From Cystobacter ferrugineus (lineage in GTDB: Bacteria > Myxococcota > Myxococcia > Myxococcales > Myxococcaceae), in NCBI RefSeq assembly GCF_001887355.1, contig NZ_MPIN01000025.1, positions 60,593-124,592 on the forward strand: a DNA stretch of 64,000 bases, given 5' to 3'. The stretch's first letter is position 1; each line of letters begins with the position of its first letter. Under the pieces are notes generated by a model that saw nothing but the letters and a program-made list of their open reading frames with translations, was not told the origin of the DNA and did not search any database. Shown in pieces: positions 1-8,705 of this stretch. The translations under genes and the position numbers were made by a program.

Positions 1-762
1 CTGCTTGTCGCGGAGGACGTCAAAGAGGCACTCGAGCGCATCGGCGCCTCGGGCCTGGAGTTCAGGGAAGTCACCGGCCCCAGTCCTCTCAGTGAGGAGG
101 ACCGCGCCTACAAGCGCAAGTGCCGAGAGCTTCTGGAGCCACCCCCTGCCGCCCGACGCGCAGTGTGGAAATCCCTCGGTACGCTGGACGAGCTCGCCGC
201 CACCCCCAGGGCCATCTGCTACACATGGCCGGGCCATCGACAGAACTGGGCGCTCATCCATCGTGGGGAGGGGCGCACCCTTGTTGTCTCGGAAGGGCTC
301 TCGGACCCGTTCATCTCCCGCCTGGAGCCCTCCGTGGGTTTCGGCCTGGAACTCGCCCTGGAGGCAGAGCAGGCGGAACTGCCCCTTGATGTCATCGAGG
401 GATGCTGGCCCTACATTCTGCTAGAGCGAATCTCCAGGGAGGTGGTGGCCCACGAGCACGTGCGAGAGCGGGCCAAGGCGGGTCTCGTCACGCTGGAGGT
501 GGCGGGGGCGGGCATGCCTGCGTCCCTCGTGACCACTAGGGGTCGCGTGGGCGTGCTACTCGGCCAGGAGTCGCGCTCACTGCCAAGGCTGTTTCCCACA
601 CCATTCGGTGACGTGCGGCTCGTCACCGTCAAGGCCTTGCTGCCCTCGGAGCTGGAGTACGCGGTGAAGCACGCACCCGAGGGGCCCGCCGAGCTGGCGC
701 GGCGCTTCGCGGAAAGTGGAGAGGAGCACGTCTCGCGCGCCGAGCGGCGCTCCGTGGTGTAG
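1..762 (+). CDS. Imm11-SUFU type immunity protein, copy 1 (5' end missing)
   Basis: The reading frame is open from the first base of the window, so the N-terminus lies outside it. The visible 253 residues match, almost residue for residue, the last 250 residues of the gene at 1077-2324. They hold the tail of an Imm11 (DUF1629)-like domain, then a second domain starting near AVWKSLGTLDEL that resembles the suppressor-of-fused (SUFU) fold used as an immunity module. Family knowledge: both domains occur in proteins that neutralise polymorphic toxins in the cytoplasm. The domain names are my recognition from sequence pattern, not a search. The close copy downstream and the AHH toxin fragment in between point to an immunity cassette that has duplicated. 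The nucleotide stretch 1-762 is a direct repeat of about 1572-2324. Confidence 0.65.
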   Translation: MLVAEDVKEALERIGASGLEFREVTGPSPLSEEDRAYKRKCRELLEPPPAARRAVWKSLGTLDELAATPRAICYTWPGHRQNWALIHRGEGRTLVVSEGLSDPFISRLEPSVGFGLELALEAEQAELPLDVIEGCWPYILLERISREVVAHEHVRERAKAGLVTLEVAGAGMPASLVTTRGRVGVLLGQESRSLPRLFPTPFGDVRLVTVKALLPSELEYAVKHAPEGPAELARRFAESGEEHVSRAERRSVV

Positions 763-835
763 CTCGGCGGGAGACAGAAGGTGTTGCTGCCGGATATGCG
801 TGGGGCGCTGCGGGTTCTGGAACTCCCGTGCTCAC

Positions 836-1060
836 ATGTCGATGGAGGACACTGCGAACAAGGTCCGCATCCCGGGGCACAAGGGGCCTCATCCCGAGGA
901 GTACCATCAGGAGGTTTATGAGCGGCTCGAGAAGGCAGTCAGGCGCTGCAAAACCACGGTGCAGTGTCGGGAGGCGCTCACCCGGGAATTGGGGAAGCTG
1001 GCCGAGCAAATCAAGTACGTAGGTTCCATGCTCAACAAGCTCGTCACCCGCACCGAGTGA
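836..1060 (+). pseudogene. orphan C-terminal fragment of an AHH-type nuclease toxin
   Basis: This is a frame of about 74 residues starting MSMEDTANKVRIPGHKGPHP, with EEYHQEVYERLE and a C-terminal LNKLVTRTE. I recognise this as the C-terminal half of the AHH (HNH/EndoVII-like) toxin domain common at the ends of myxobacterial polymorphic toxins. The part with the paired histidines should lie upstream, but the preceding bases in this frame overlap the end of the first immunity gene and do not look like toxin sequence. I therefore infer a truncated toxin tip, probably inactive. Start codons are possible at 836 or 842. It sits 73 bases after one immunity gene and 16 bases before the next, as expected for a displaced toxin/immunity cassette. 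A short functional stand-alone protein cannot be excluded. Confidence 0.5.
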
Positions 1061-1076
1061 GTCAGGGAGTGTGTCA

Positions 1077-2324
1077 ATGGCGAAAAACTATTTCAAACTG
1101 ACCGACGACATGTCCCGCCCGGATCGCTGGCTGTTGGGAGACCCCATCGACGAGCAGGGCAAGGAGGTACGCGGATGGCGGTTCATGAACGGAGAGCCCA
1201 CCCGTTTTGACGGTTGCCTTCGCATTCCGGTCTACCATCCTGGCTCTTCGCTCGACTTCACTCGCGTGGACACGGGGGGGTTCCCCGTGGTCACCGAAAA
1301 GGTGGCCCGCGTTCTGGCGGAACTGGCCCCCGGCGACGTCCAACTGTTCCCCGCCGAAGTGGAGTCGCGGTCAGAAACCTACTTCGTGGTCAACGTCGCG
1401 CGCCGGGTGAAATGCATTGATGAAGCAGCCTCAGCGGAGGTGCGGTACGGGGAACCGGAAGACAACTGGCCCGACGAGCTTGGATATTATGAGGCCGTTT
1501 ACGGCATGCGCATCGACCCCTGCCAGGTGGGCGAGGCCAAGGTGTTCCGTCCCTGGGGTTACACAGGGTCGCTGCTTGTTGCCGAGGACGTGAAGGAGGC
1601 CCTCGAACGCACCGGCGCCACGGGTCTGGCGTTCACGGAAGTCACCGGGCCCAGCCCCATCAGCGAGGAGGAGCGTGCCTACAAGCAGAGGTGCCGTGAG
1701 CTTCTGGATCCACCTCCTGCCGCCCGGCGTGCGGTGTGGAAGACGCTCGGCACGCTGGACGAGCTGGCCGTCGCTCCCAGGGCCATCTGCTACGAATGGC
1801 CGGGCCACCGGCAGGATTGGGCCATCATCCATCGGGAGGCAGGGCGCCTCCTCCTCGTCTCCGAGGGCCTCTCGGACCCCTTCATCGCTCGTCTGGAGCC
1901 GTCGGTAGGCTTCGGCCTGGAACTCGCACTGGAGACGGAGCCGGCGGAACTGCCCCTCGGATCCATCGAGGAGAGCTGGCCCTACATGCTGCTCGCGCGG
2001 GTCGCCAGGGAGGTGGTGGCGAACGAGCGTGTGCGGGAGCAGGCGAAGGCGGGCCTCTTCTCGCTCGAGGTGTCTGGGAAGGGCCTGCCCGATTCACTCG
2101 TCACCCCAGAGGGGAGGGTGGGCGTGTTGCTCGGCGTGGAGTCGCGCACCTTGCCGAGGCGGTTCTCCACGCCTTTCGGCGAAGTCCAGCTCGTCACCGT
2201 CAAGGCGCTGCTGCCCTCGGAACTGGAGTACGTGGTGAGGCATGCCCCCGAGGGGCCCGCCGAGCTGGCGCGGCGCTTCGCGGAAAGCGGGGAGGAGCAT
2301 GTCTCGCGCGCCAGACGGCGCTAG
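1077..2324 (+). CDS. Imm11-SUFU fusion immunity protein, copy 2
   Basis: This predicts a 415-residue cytoplasmic protein. ATG at 1077 is chosen because AGGGAG at 1064-1069 stands 7 bases before it; a GTG at 1071 is also in frame. Residues about 1-190 resemble Imm11/DUF1629 (motifs RWLLGDP, LRIPVYHPG, LAPGDVQLFPAEVE, RIDPCQVG). Residues about 205-410 resemble a suppressor-of-fused domain (GTLDELAVAPRAICYEWPGH, GRVGVLLGVESR, VTVKALLPSELEY). Family knowledge: both are immunity-type domains of toxin systems, and a fusion would let one protein bind two interfaces or toxins. No full toxin gene is next to it. The only candidate is the AHH fragment just upstream. It is the complete version of the truncated copy at the left edge of the window. 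Confidence 0.65.
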   Translation: MAKNYFKLTDDMSRPDRWLLGDPIDEQGKEVRGWRFMNGEPTRFDGCLRIPVYHPGSSLDFTRVDTGGFPVVTEKVARVLAELAPGDVQLFPAEVESRSETYFVVNVARRVKCIDEAASAEVRYGEPEDNWPDELGYYEAVYGMRIDPCQVGEAKVFRPWGYTGSLLVAEDVKEALERTGATGLAFTEVTGPSPISEEERAYKQRCRELLDPPPAARRAVWKTLGTLDELAVAPRAICYEWPGHRQDWAIIHREAGRLLLVSEGLSDPFIARLEPSVGFGLELALETEPAELPLGSIEESWPYMLLARVAREVVANERVREQAKAGLFSLEVSGKGLPDSLVTPEGRVGVLLGVESRTLPRRFSTPFGEVQLVTVKALLPSELEYVVRHAPEGPAELARRFAESGEEHVSRARRR

Positions 2325-2494
2325 CCCCGGCGCGTCAGGACGCTCCGACGACGCAGCGACAGCTGTTCCCGATGGTGACGGTCTCTATCCACTGAACGAA
2401 GATGGGGGGGGCTTGAGCCGACTACGTGGTTCTCCCTCAGTCTGTGTGCATCCCACGCGCATTCGACTGGCCGCACGAGAGAATCAAGCCCGCG

Positions 2495-4533
2495 CTACCC
2501 GTGGCAGCGAGAGCACCCGTTTTCCGGACAGCGGCCGCATTGGCTGCATCGGAATACGTGGGGCGAGTCTGAACTCCAGCAGGGCTCGGCCCAAAGATCT
2601 CGTCCGTAGTGTCGGTCCACCCATCCAGTGGGAGGTGGTGCATCCTCGTTAGCCGGCCGTCGGCATCCGGCGGGTTCCAGGACTGGGTACGCCAAGCGAC
2701 ACGCGCTCGAGCCACAAACGCGGAGTCCCCATTCCGACGAGCACTGCGTGCAGCGGCACCACCAGGACCACTGGTCCCAGCTCTCGCTGCTCGCAGGCCT
2801 GGGTTCGAAGATGCCCCGGCCTGTTTCGCAGACGGGACATCGGGTCCACGGCTCCAGCCGCTCCGCCTGGCGGAGCAGCGCTTCGAGCTCATCGAGTGCG
2901 CGGAGTCTTCCCGGGTCGAACGCCCGGCGAGCCTTGTTGGCCTGTTGCTTCTCGCGTTCCAGCTCTTCACGCCTGCGCGCGCACTCCTTCGAGAACCGCT
3001 GCCGCTCCGCTGCATCCGTGGGCGCGATGATGGCGAGCGTCTCTCCGTGGCGCTGCATCCACTTGGGATATGTCACGCCGGGGTCGGGGCGGACGACGGC
3101 CCGCGGCGGGTAGCCAGTGTGCCTGTGTGGGGCCATCCACCCCCGGAGCATCCGGGCGACGCGCTCGACGGCATCCAGGCTCCACGGCGAAATGGGCTGC
3201 GCGCGAGGCCAGTCCCACCCCGCGAAGGCCCTGGCCGTTTGCTCATCCACTCCGTCCAGATCCTGCGGACGCCCGAGCGCGAGCACCACCGTGTCCGCGC
3301 CGTTCCCCGCCTGTTCCCGGAGTTGGCTCCACAGGGCACGGGCCCCGTCCGGAGTCAATGGGGCGAGGAGAGGCACGAGCCGGAGCGTGGCGTTCCTCAG
3401 CTCCAGGCTCATGGCGCCCTCGGAGCACCGCAGGCGGGTGTCACCCCAGGGGCTCGAGAGCTCGACGACGGTGGAACGGGTGAGGACGGTGTCCGGTGGC
3501 GCCCGGTAGCCGAACTCGTGCAGGGCCCTGACCACCACGAGCTGCGCGAACGTGCCGAAGTGATGGCAGGCCGCCTGTATCCGGCGGCGGATCTCCTCGC
3601 GGGTGGGGTGGGGCTCGGAGCCGTATTGGCCCCAAGCCCGCCAGAGCGCGGCGACCTTCCGGTAGTGCGGATCGCTCACGAGGATGTTCGTCGGCCGGAG
3701 GGCGCCGGGCACGGACTGATTGCGCGGGATCCTCTGGTATAGGGGGGAGTCGAGCAGGGCTTGGAGATCGCGTTCGAGCCGTTCGACGAGCCGGAGCGTC
3801 CGCTCCAACTCCCGCATCATCACGTCATCCGAGAAGTACCTCCCCCAGCGCGCGTAGAGACGGCGGCCCCGCCATCGGGAGCCCCGGGCCTCGTGTCGCG
3901 GAAGTCGTTGCCCTCCTCGGCCATACTTTTGAACCGGCTCAGCTCGTCCCGCCGCTTGCCCACCCAGCCGAGGAGATGGTCCACGAGGCGGACCGCGACG
4001 CGGTTCTCGTAGAGGTTCCACTCGTCCTCGACCTGGGTGGCAAGGATTCGCGCGGGGCGGATGCCTCGACGCGTCCGGTGCTCCCAGTCCTCGGGGTGCG
4101 AGACCAGTGCGGCGGCCGCACGGGCCGGGGTCCGGCGTGCCTGGCTCACCGGCAGTCGTTCCTCCTCGACGCGGAGGTGGAGGCGTGGCCGGTGACAGAC
4201 GTGCTGCAGGTGCGCCAGTTGCTTGAGGGCCTCCTTCTCCAGCGGGTGGAGCTGGGCCTTCTCATCGATTTGGGGGACGAGCGGCAGGGTCTCCACCCAC
4301 GTCATCCATAGGGCTCCGTCCAGTAGCGGCGCGGTGAGCCGCTCGATCGCGTGGAGGTCAATGGCTTCGGGCCAATGGCCGAGGAAGGGCAACTCCTCCA
4401 GCCCCTCCACTCCTCCCGGTACCAGCCGCGTCACCGGGGCATTGGGCCGCACCTGGACATCGAAGAGGTCTGTCACCACGGGAGCCGACGGAGCCGCCAC
4501 GTCACGCCCGGAGATTCGCGAGCGGAACCGCAT
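2495..4533 (-). pseudogene. DUF2357-type partner of an McrB-like ATPase, zinc-ribbon tail, frameshifted
   Basis: Read from ATG 4533 down, the first about 215 residues (MRFRSRISGRDVAAP to EEGNDFRDTR) continue only after a frame change near 3885 into RGSRWRGRRLYARWGRYFSDD and on to the stop at 2495. The joined product would be about 678 residues. The middle matches the DUF2357 pattern (LLDSPLYQ..P, RPTNIL..DPHYR). The end carries several CxxC pairs (CPVC, CRCTQC, CSQCGRC) that look like zinc ribbons. No clear PD-(D/E)xK nuclease motif is visible. Family knowledge: DUF2357 proteins accompany McrB-like AAA ATPases in type IV restriction-like defence. The start overlaps the stop of the ATPase gene by one base (TGATG), so the two formed an operon. 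The shift lies in a run of G and C, so a sequencing error is possible. Confidence 0.6.
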
Positions 4534-5433
4534 CAACCGAGCTCCTCGTCCTGCTTGGCCCGGAGTTCCCGCTCGATGAGGCTCAACGAGCGCTCGGGTG
4601 GGCCATCGAATCCCTTCCAGCTCTTCTCCAATTCCACCTGGAGCTCCTGAAGCGCCTTGGGACGCACGCATGGTTCCACCCGCGGCCATCACGACGGGGA
4701 CGAAACGCTCCGCGTCCCGCTCGAGCCGGTTACCCCAGCCGAGCCGGAACCGCTTGTCCAGGAAGCCCGCGACGCCGTCCCGGGCCTGGAGCCAGGTGCG
4801 GACCTTCTCCACTTCCGCGGCCTTGTCCCGGCGGGCCGCGTCGAAGGCCTGCACCAGCCCCTGGTACGACAGTGGCTCGCGCGGCGGCCGCTCCTTGACG
4901 GCGAACGAGTCTCGCTTGGGATCCCGGCGCGGCATCTCCATGATGTGGGCGCGGTCGTACGTCTTGTCGGCGAACTCGGTCGTCGTCTCGTCATGATTCG
5001 CGGTGCCCACGAACCAGACGTTGGGCGGGATGGGGAGGTGGCGTCCCTCGACCATCAAGCGGGGCGGCTCGGTGGCTGGATCATTGAGCAGCGTGAGCCG
5101 GCGCTTGTTCTCGGGCTGTTCGAGCGCGGAGAGGAAGTCCGCGAAGTATTGCTCCACGCGTGACAGGTTGATCTCATCCAGGATGATCAAGAAGGGTCGA
5201 TCCGCGAAGGCCGGCGTCCCCGCGCGGTAGAGCGCCTGGAGGAAGTTCGTCGCGTAGTAGTGCCGGTGGAACGCGTTGAAGTAGCCGAGCAGATCCTGCC
5301 GATCGCGCCAGCCGGCCTGGACCTCCACGACCTCATAGCCGTGCTTGTCGGCGCCCACTGCCTGGGAGAAGGCCAGAGGCAGGCTCGTCTTTCCGGTGCC
5401 GCTGATGCCCTGGAGCAACAGCAGCCGGCTCAT
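4533..5433 (-). pseudogene. McrB-like AAA+ ATPase remnant
   Basis: This encodes an AAA+ P-loop protein: Walker A GISGTGKTS about 8 residues from the ATG at 5433, Walker B FLIILDEINLSR, and sensor-type WFVGTANHDE. The order resembles the ATPase of McrBC-like restriction systems, where it would power a DNA-targeting partner. Three things suggest decay. The P-loop lies at the extreme N-terminus, whereas relatives have a longer N-terminal region. The frame breaks near 4665, where VVMAAGG is followed in another frame by PKALQELQVELEKSWKGF and a stop at 4533-4535. The stretch normally found between those two pieces also seems missing. Upstream minus-strand sequence shows no convincing N-terminal coding. 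The DUF2357 gene follows with a one-base overlap. Confidence 0.6.
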
Positions 5434-5838
5434 CGCCTTCCGATTTCCTCTTTGTTGTACTGAGCGCCAGGAGTGCCGCATGGAGCCCATGAACTGGCCC
5501 CACGCGGCACTCCTGGATGTCTTTGTCGGCCTGCGTTCATGCGGTCAGTTGGGGTGTAGGCGCCCGGAGGGGGGGCCTTGCCTGGGCGATGGAAACGGGG
5601 GTAGAAGCATGGGGCATGACGTTTCGAGTAGTAGTCTTTGGAATGACCTCTCGTGTAATGGGGCTCGGCGTGCTGGTCGCCAGGGTGGTTCATGCCCAAG
5701 CAGTGGCTCCATCTCCAGCTCCGTCCATGTCAGTGCCTGTTCCCCGGTACGTCCCTGTGCTCCCGGCTGTTCTTGTTAGCGTTACGCTCGATGGTGGCCG
5801 GTGCCTGTGCCAAGGCACCGTACAAGAGGAGGTGTGCA
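5434..5838. other. divergent intergenic region
   Basis: About 405 bases separate the minus-strand ATPase remnant from the plus-strand lipoprotein gene. One frame (about 5610-5760) can be read as a signal-peptide-like stretch ending in HAQA, but it then runs out of frame into the lipoprotein gene and shows no ribosome site of its own. I see no confident gene, repeat or terminator here. It must contain the promoter of the lipoprotein operon. Confidence 0.4.
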
Positions 5839-6504
5839 GTGCGGAGCCTGGAGATAGTCGCTATCGCCTTGTTGCTGAGCGGGTGCGCCTCCACGAACGG
5901 GGGCGGTCGACAGTTGCGGCAGGCCGCCCCAGCCTATTCCCCGCAGCCTACTCGGGCGCCAGGTCCCGCGCAGATTGGGAACACCTACCGCCCTGCGGGC
6001 ACGACGCTCTACGGGGTAGGTGAGGCCGCGCCGCGAGTCGAGGAGGTGCCCCGCTCGCCAAATAGGCGGGTCCTGCCGCCGACGGGGGAACCCGGGCTGT
6101 GGGCGGCGGATGAAGCGCGGGCGTCGGCGACCAAGTACCCCACCGTCGCTGACATTGAGCTGCCTTTGCCGACGGCGGACGAAAGCAATCTAGGGACGCT
6201 ATTTTGCGCACACAAAATACATAAGCTGTTGACGAGCGAGGGGCAGATGAGACAGCTCATGGACTTGCGGTACGACGACCGGCGGTGCGTCGTCGCGCAA
6301 TTGTATGCCTTCTGCTGGGACAAAGAGATTGCTAGAGCCAGGTCAGATGGCTGGCGTGGCAAGCTTGAGAGTGCTCGTGACGAGATCTCGTTATTCCTCG
6401 CGCACGCCTGCCGGAACACGCGCAGTGGCAAGAATAGCACCGAGACGATACGGAACGCCGTCCAGCGTGTCTGGGATTTGGTCGACAAGAGGAGCAAGCG
6501 ATGA
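5839..6504 (+). CDS. outer lipoprotein of unknown function
   Basis: This predicts a 221-residue lipoprotein. GTG at 5839 is chosen because a strong AAGAGGAGG stands at 5824-5832. It gives a compact signal peptide (RSLEIVAIALLLSGCAS) with lipobox LSGC and Cys about residue 16. The mature N-terminus is rich in Pro, Gly and Arg (a flexible tether of about 90 residues). A C-terminal helical domain follows with several Cys residues (LFCAHKI, RRCVVAQLYAFCW, AHACRNT). I do not recognise the family. The next gene overlaps it by four bases (ATGA), so the two are translationally coupled and probably work together. Such lipoprotein plus small protein pairs in toxin-rich regions can be secretion or immunity factors, but nothing in the sequence proves it. 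Confidence 0.7.
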   Translation: MRSLEIVAIALLLSGCASTNGGGRQLRQAAPAYSPQPTRAPGPAQIGNTYRPAGTTLYGVGEAAPRVEEVPRSPNRRVLPPTGEPGLWAADEARASATKYPTVADIELPLPTADESNLGTLFCAHKIHKLLTSEGQMRQLMDLRYDDRRCVVAQLYAFCWDKEIARARSDGWRGKLESARDEISLFLAHACRNTRSGKNSTETIRNAVQRVWDLVDKRSKR

Positions 6505-6728
6505 GTGAGGCGGGTGAATCGTGGGACGACTACTGCCGTGGGTGTGTGGGTGAAGCCCGGGAATACGCGACGAAGAACGGGACGTCCGTCGAAGTGGCGA
6601 TGTTTCGCATTTTGTCCGATCTCGTTCCCGAGGCCTTGGCTCGGTTCCCCGACGTTGACGTGAGCGTAGCAATCAAGGAACTGGGGTGGTTTGCTGTTAT
6701 GGCCGACAGAGACGCCCCTTTGAAGTGA
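6501..6728 (+). CDS. small hypothetical protein coupled to the lipoprotein gene
   Basis: This is an acidic 75-residue protein with no signal peptide or membrane segment, so probably cytoplasmic. It reads MSEAGESWDDYCRGCVGEA and then a mostly helical stretch ending in GWFAVMADRDAPLK. Its ATG lies in the ATGA overlap with the lipoprotein stop, which is the main reason for calling it a real gene. I recognise no family. A role with the upstream lipoprotein is inferred only from the coupling. Confidence 0.6.
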   Translation: MSEAGESWDDYCRGCVGEAREYATKNGTSVEVAMFRILSDLVPEALARFPDVDVSVAIKELGWFAVMADRDAPLK

Positions 6729-6849
6729 GGAAGGGTATATGAGCGGGCGCCGCTTCTACTGCTGGAGACCGACCGGATTTTGGCGAGACAAGGGGTCTTC
6801 TTGACTCCGCAGTCCTTTTGGGAGGAGATTTCAAACGCTAGGTGACAGA

Positions 6850-7226
6850 GTGACGGTAGAAACTCCAGACCGCTTTGGCTGGGTCAACGACAAGTTGAGC
6901 GAGATCCGCGCCAACTCTGACCGCACCGTTGCGAAGATCGAGGAACTCACTCGCGACCCAGCGCTCGAGCGAGAGGCGCGTGAAAAGTTTCCAGACGACC
7001 CGTACATCCTCCTTCTGGCGTCACGGGCAGGATTGAGAGAGTCCGCGAGAACGCGGGCCGGGACGTCGAAAAGCTCGCGGCACTCTCCACCGAGCTCGAG
7101 CGCGAGCTACGCGAGGAGTTCCCGGGCGAGCCGCTCATCGCCTATTACGCCAAGACAATCCTCGCGGACTTCTGCTCGCTAGCCCGTCACGGCATTTTTC
7201 CGGAGCCGTTCCGCGAAGAGCTTTAG
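6850..7226 (+). pseudogene. frame-disrupted small gene made of two diverged repeats
   Basis: From GTG 6850 the frame encodes DRFGWVNDKLSEIR to FPDDPYILLLAS, then degenerates into Ser/Arg-rich shadow sequence. A second frame beginning near 7029 continues with RIERVRENAGRDVEKLAAL to GIFPEPFREEL and a stop at 7224-7226. The two halves are copies of one unit: an I..IR.N..R.V.K...L helix, then ER.RE.FP..P.I...A. The joined product would be about 125 residues and highly charged. One indel near 7020 explains the break, so either the gene is dead or the sequence has an error. No family is recognised. It sits between the lipoprotein pair and the cluster promoter. Confidence 0.5.
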
Positions 7227-7304
7227 CCTGGCTCAGATGAGTACCGCCATACCGCGTCCAGATAACCTCGACGCGTCCGTAACCTGCCGAATTTACTGGT
7301 GTCG

Positions 7305-7319
7305 TATAATGCGCATTAT
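7305..7319 (+). promoter_or_regulatory. palindrome overlapping a perfect -10 box upstream of tubA
   Basis: TATAAT at 7305-7310 is a perfect -10 hexamer, rare in this GC-rich DNA. It overlaps a perfect 14-bp palindrome, ATAATGCGCATTAT (7306-7319). No good -35 hexamer is seen at 17 bases. The site lies 51 bases before the GTG of tubA and after the end of the disrupted gene. It is a plausible promoter with an operator placed so that a dimeric regulator would block or direct polymerase. This is inferred from sequence only. Confidence 0.5.
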
Positions 7320-7369
7320 GTCAACTCGGGTGATGACAGCTCGGGAATGGGCCTGGATGCATACTCTGG

Positions 7370-8692
7370 GTGAATCATGCTAAGCCTGTGCGCATGGATC
7401 GCGTTCTCGGACCGACGGAACAGGTTTTCTACAAGGTACGGCGGCTGCGCCCCTTCAACATCGCCATCACCGCCAGGGTTTCTGGCCGGGTGAGCGAAGC
7501 GCGGGTCCGCGAGGCGCTCCCCGTGGTGCAGCGCAGGCACCCCCTGCTCCAGGCCAACATCCTCGCCGAGTCGCCTCCTCGCTTCTCGCGCGCCTCCGTC
7601 CCCGCGCTTCCCCTCGAGGTGGTGCCTCGCGAGCACGCCGATTCCTGGCTCGCCCGGGTGGATCAGCAGATCAACCTGCCGTTCGATGCCTCTCGCGGGC
7701 CCCTCGCGCGGTTCGTGCTCGTCCAGGGAGACTCCCATTCGGAGTTGATCTGCGGATACGACCATCTGATTGGCGATGCCTTGTCGGGCTGCTTCGTCCT
7801 GAGGGATCTCCTGCGCGCCATGGCGCCGGGGAGCGAGCGTCTACCGGAGCTCCAGGCTCGGCCCGCCTACGAGGATCTGATCGGTCCCCCCCTGCCGGGG
7901 ACCGGGGTGCTCAACACGGTGGTCTCCCGGAGTTCGTCCACGCTCCTGCGCGTGTCTCCGGCGCTCAATCGGCTCTCGGCCCGGCTCGCCTCCGACTCTT
8001 CCCTGGAGACCCCCGCCGACAAGGTCCGCTCGGGCTTCGTCTACCGCCGCCTGCCACCCGCCCAGACGGAGCGGCTGCTGACCCTCTGCCGCGAGCGGCA
8101 ATCCTCCCTGCACGGGCTGCTGGGCGCCGCGCTGCTACTGGCTCGCGCCGAGTCCCTGTCCGAGCGGAAGTCCTCGGTCGTCACAATCACCTCCGCCCTG
8201 GATGCCCGGGCGCGCTTTGGCGTGGGCGAGGACTTCGGCCTGTTCACCACCGGCAAGACGCACTTGATGCGCGTGCGGGCGCGGGAGGAGCTCTGGACAC
8301 TGTCGCGCCAGCTCCGCGCGCCCCTCGTCGCCGCGCGCAAGAACGCCAGTCACTTGCGGCTGTTCCGCTCGGCGATTGAGATGTCCTCTCGCACGGTGGA
8401 CCTGGCGGCCCAACCGTGGATGCAGCGCTGCACCCGGCTCGGATTGGATTCCATGCTCGGGTTGAGCAACCTGGGGCGGTTGAACCTGGAGGCCCGGTAT
8501 GGAGATCTGTCGCTGGAGGGCGTCGGCTTCTCGGGCTCGGTGGCGTCCCATTTCGACATCGTCCTGGCGGCGGCCACCTTCGCCCAGCACCTGGACATCA
8601 GCTTCCTCTACAACCCGCCCCTGATGCGCCCGGAGATGGCCGAGCGCATCGCCTCGCGCACCTGCGAGGTGCTCGCGGAGGCGGCGCGTTAG
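7370..8692 (+). CDS. tubA: TubA-like free-standing condensation/acyltransferase protein
   Basis: This is a stand-alone protein of 440 residues with the fold of an NRPS condensation domain or PapA-type acyltransferase. The start region is GPTEQVFY, and near residue 130 the active-site signature reads DHLIGDA, so the second His and the Asp of HHxxxDG remain but the first His is Asp. It has no carrier or adenylation domain. Known tubulysin clusters contain such a gene, tubA. A role in acylating the finished peptide (N,O-acetal ester or acetate) or in an assembly step is inferred, not shown. Starts are possible at GTG 7370 or ATG 7394, and neither has a strong ribosome site. It ends 13 bases before the convergent Coq4-like gene. 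Confidence 0.75.
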   Translation: MNHAKPVRMDRVLGPTEQVFYKVRRLRPFNIAITARVSGRVSEARVREALPVVQRRHPLLQANILAESPPRFSRASVPALPLEVVPREHADSWLARVDQQINLPFDASRGPLARFVLVQGDSHSELICGYDHLIGDALSGCFVLRDLLRAMAPGSERLPELQARPAYEDLIGPPLPGTGVLNTVVSRSSSTLLRVSPALNRLSARLASDSSLETPADKVRSGFVYRRLPPAQTERLLTLCRERQSSLHGLLGAALLLARAESLSERKSSVVTITSALDARARFGVGEDFGLFTTGKTHLMRVRAREELWTLSRQLRAPLVAARKNASHLRLFRSAIEMSSRTVDLAAQPWMQRCTRLGLDSMLGLSNLGRLNLEARYGDLSLEGVGFSGSVASHFDIVLAAATFAQHLDISFLYNPPLMRPEMAERIASRTCEVLAEAAR

Positions 8693-8705
8693 CGCGCCGC
8701 TGGGC

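Noticed and set aside
5610..5830. A signal-peptide-like reading (VLVARVVHAQA) before the lipoprotein gene
   Set aside because: There is no ribosome site. The frame then runs through the lipoprotein gene out of frame, with no further protein-like sequence.
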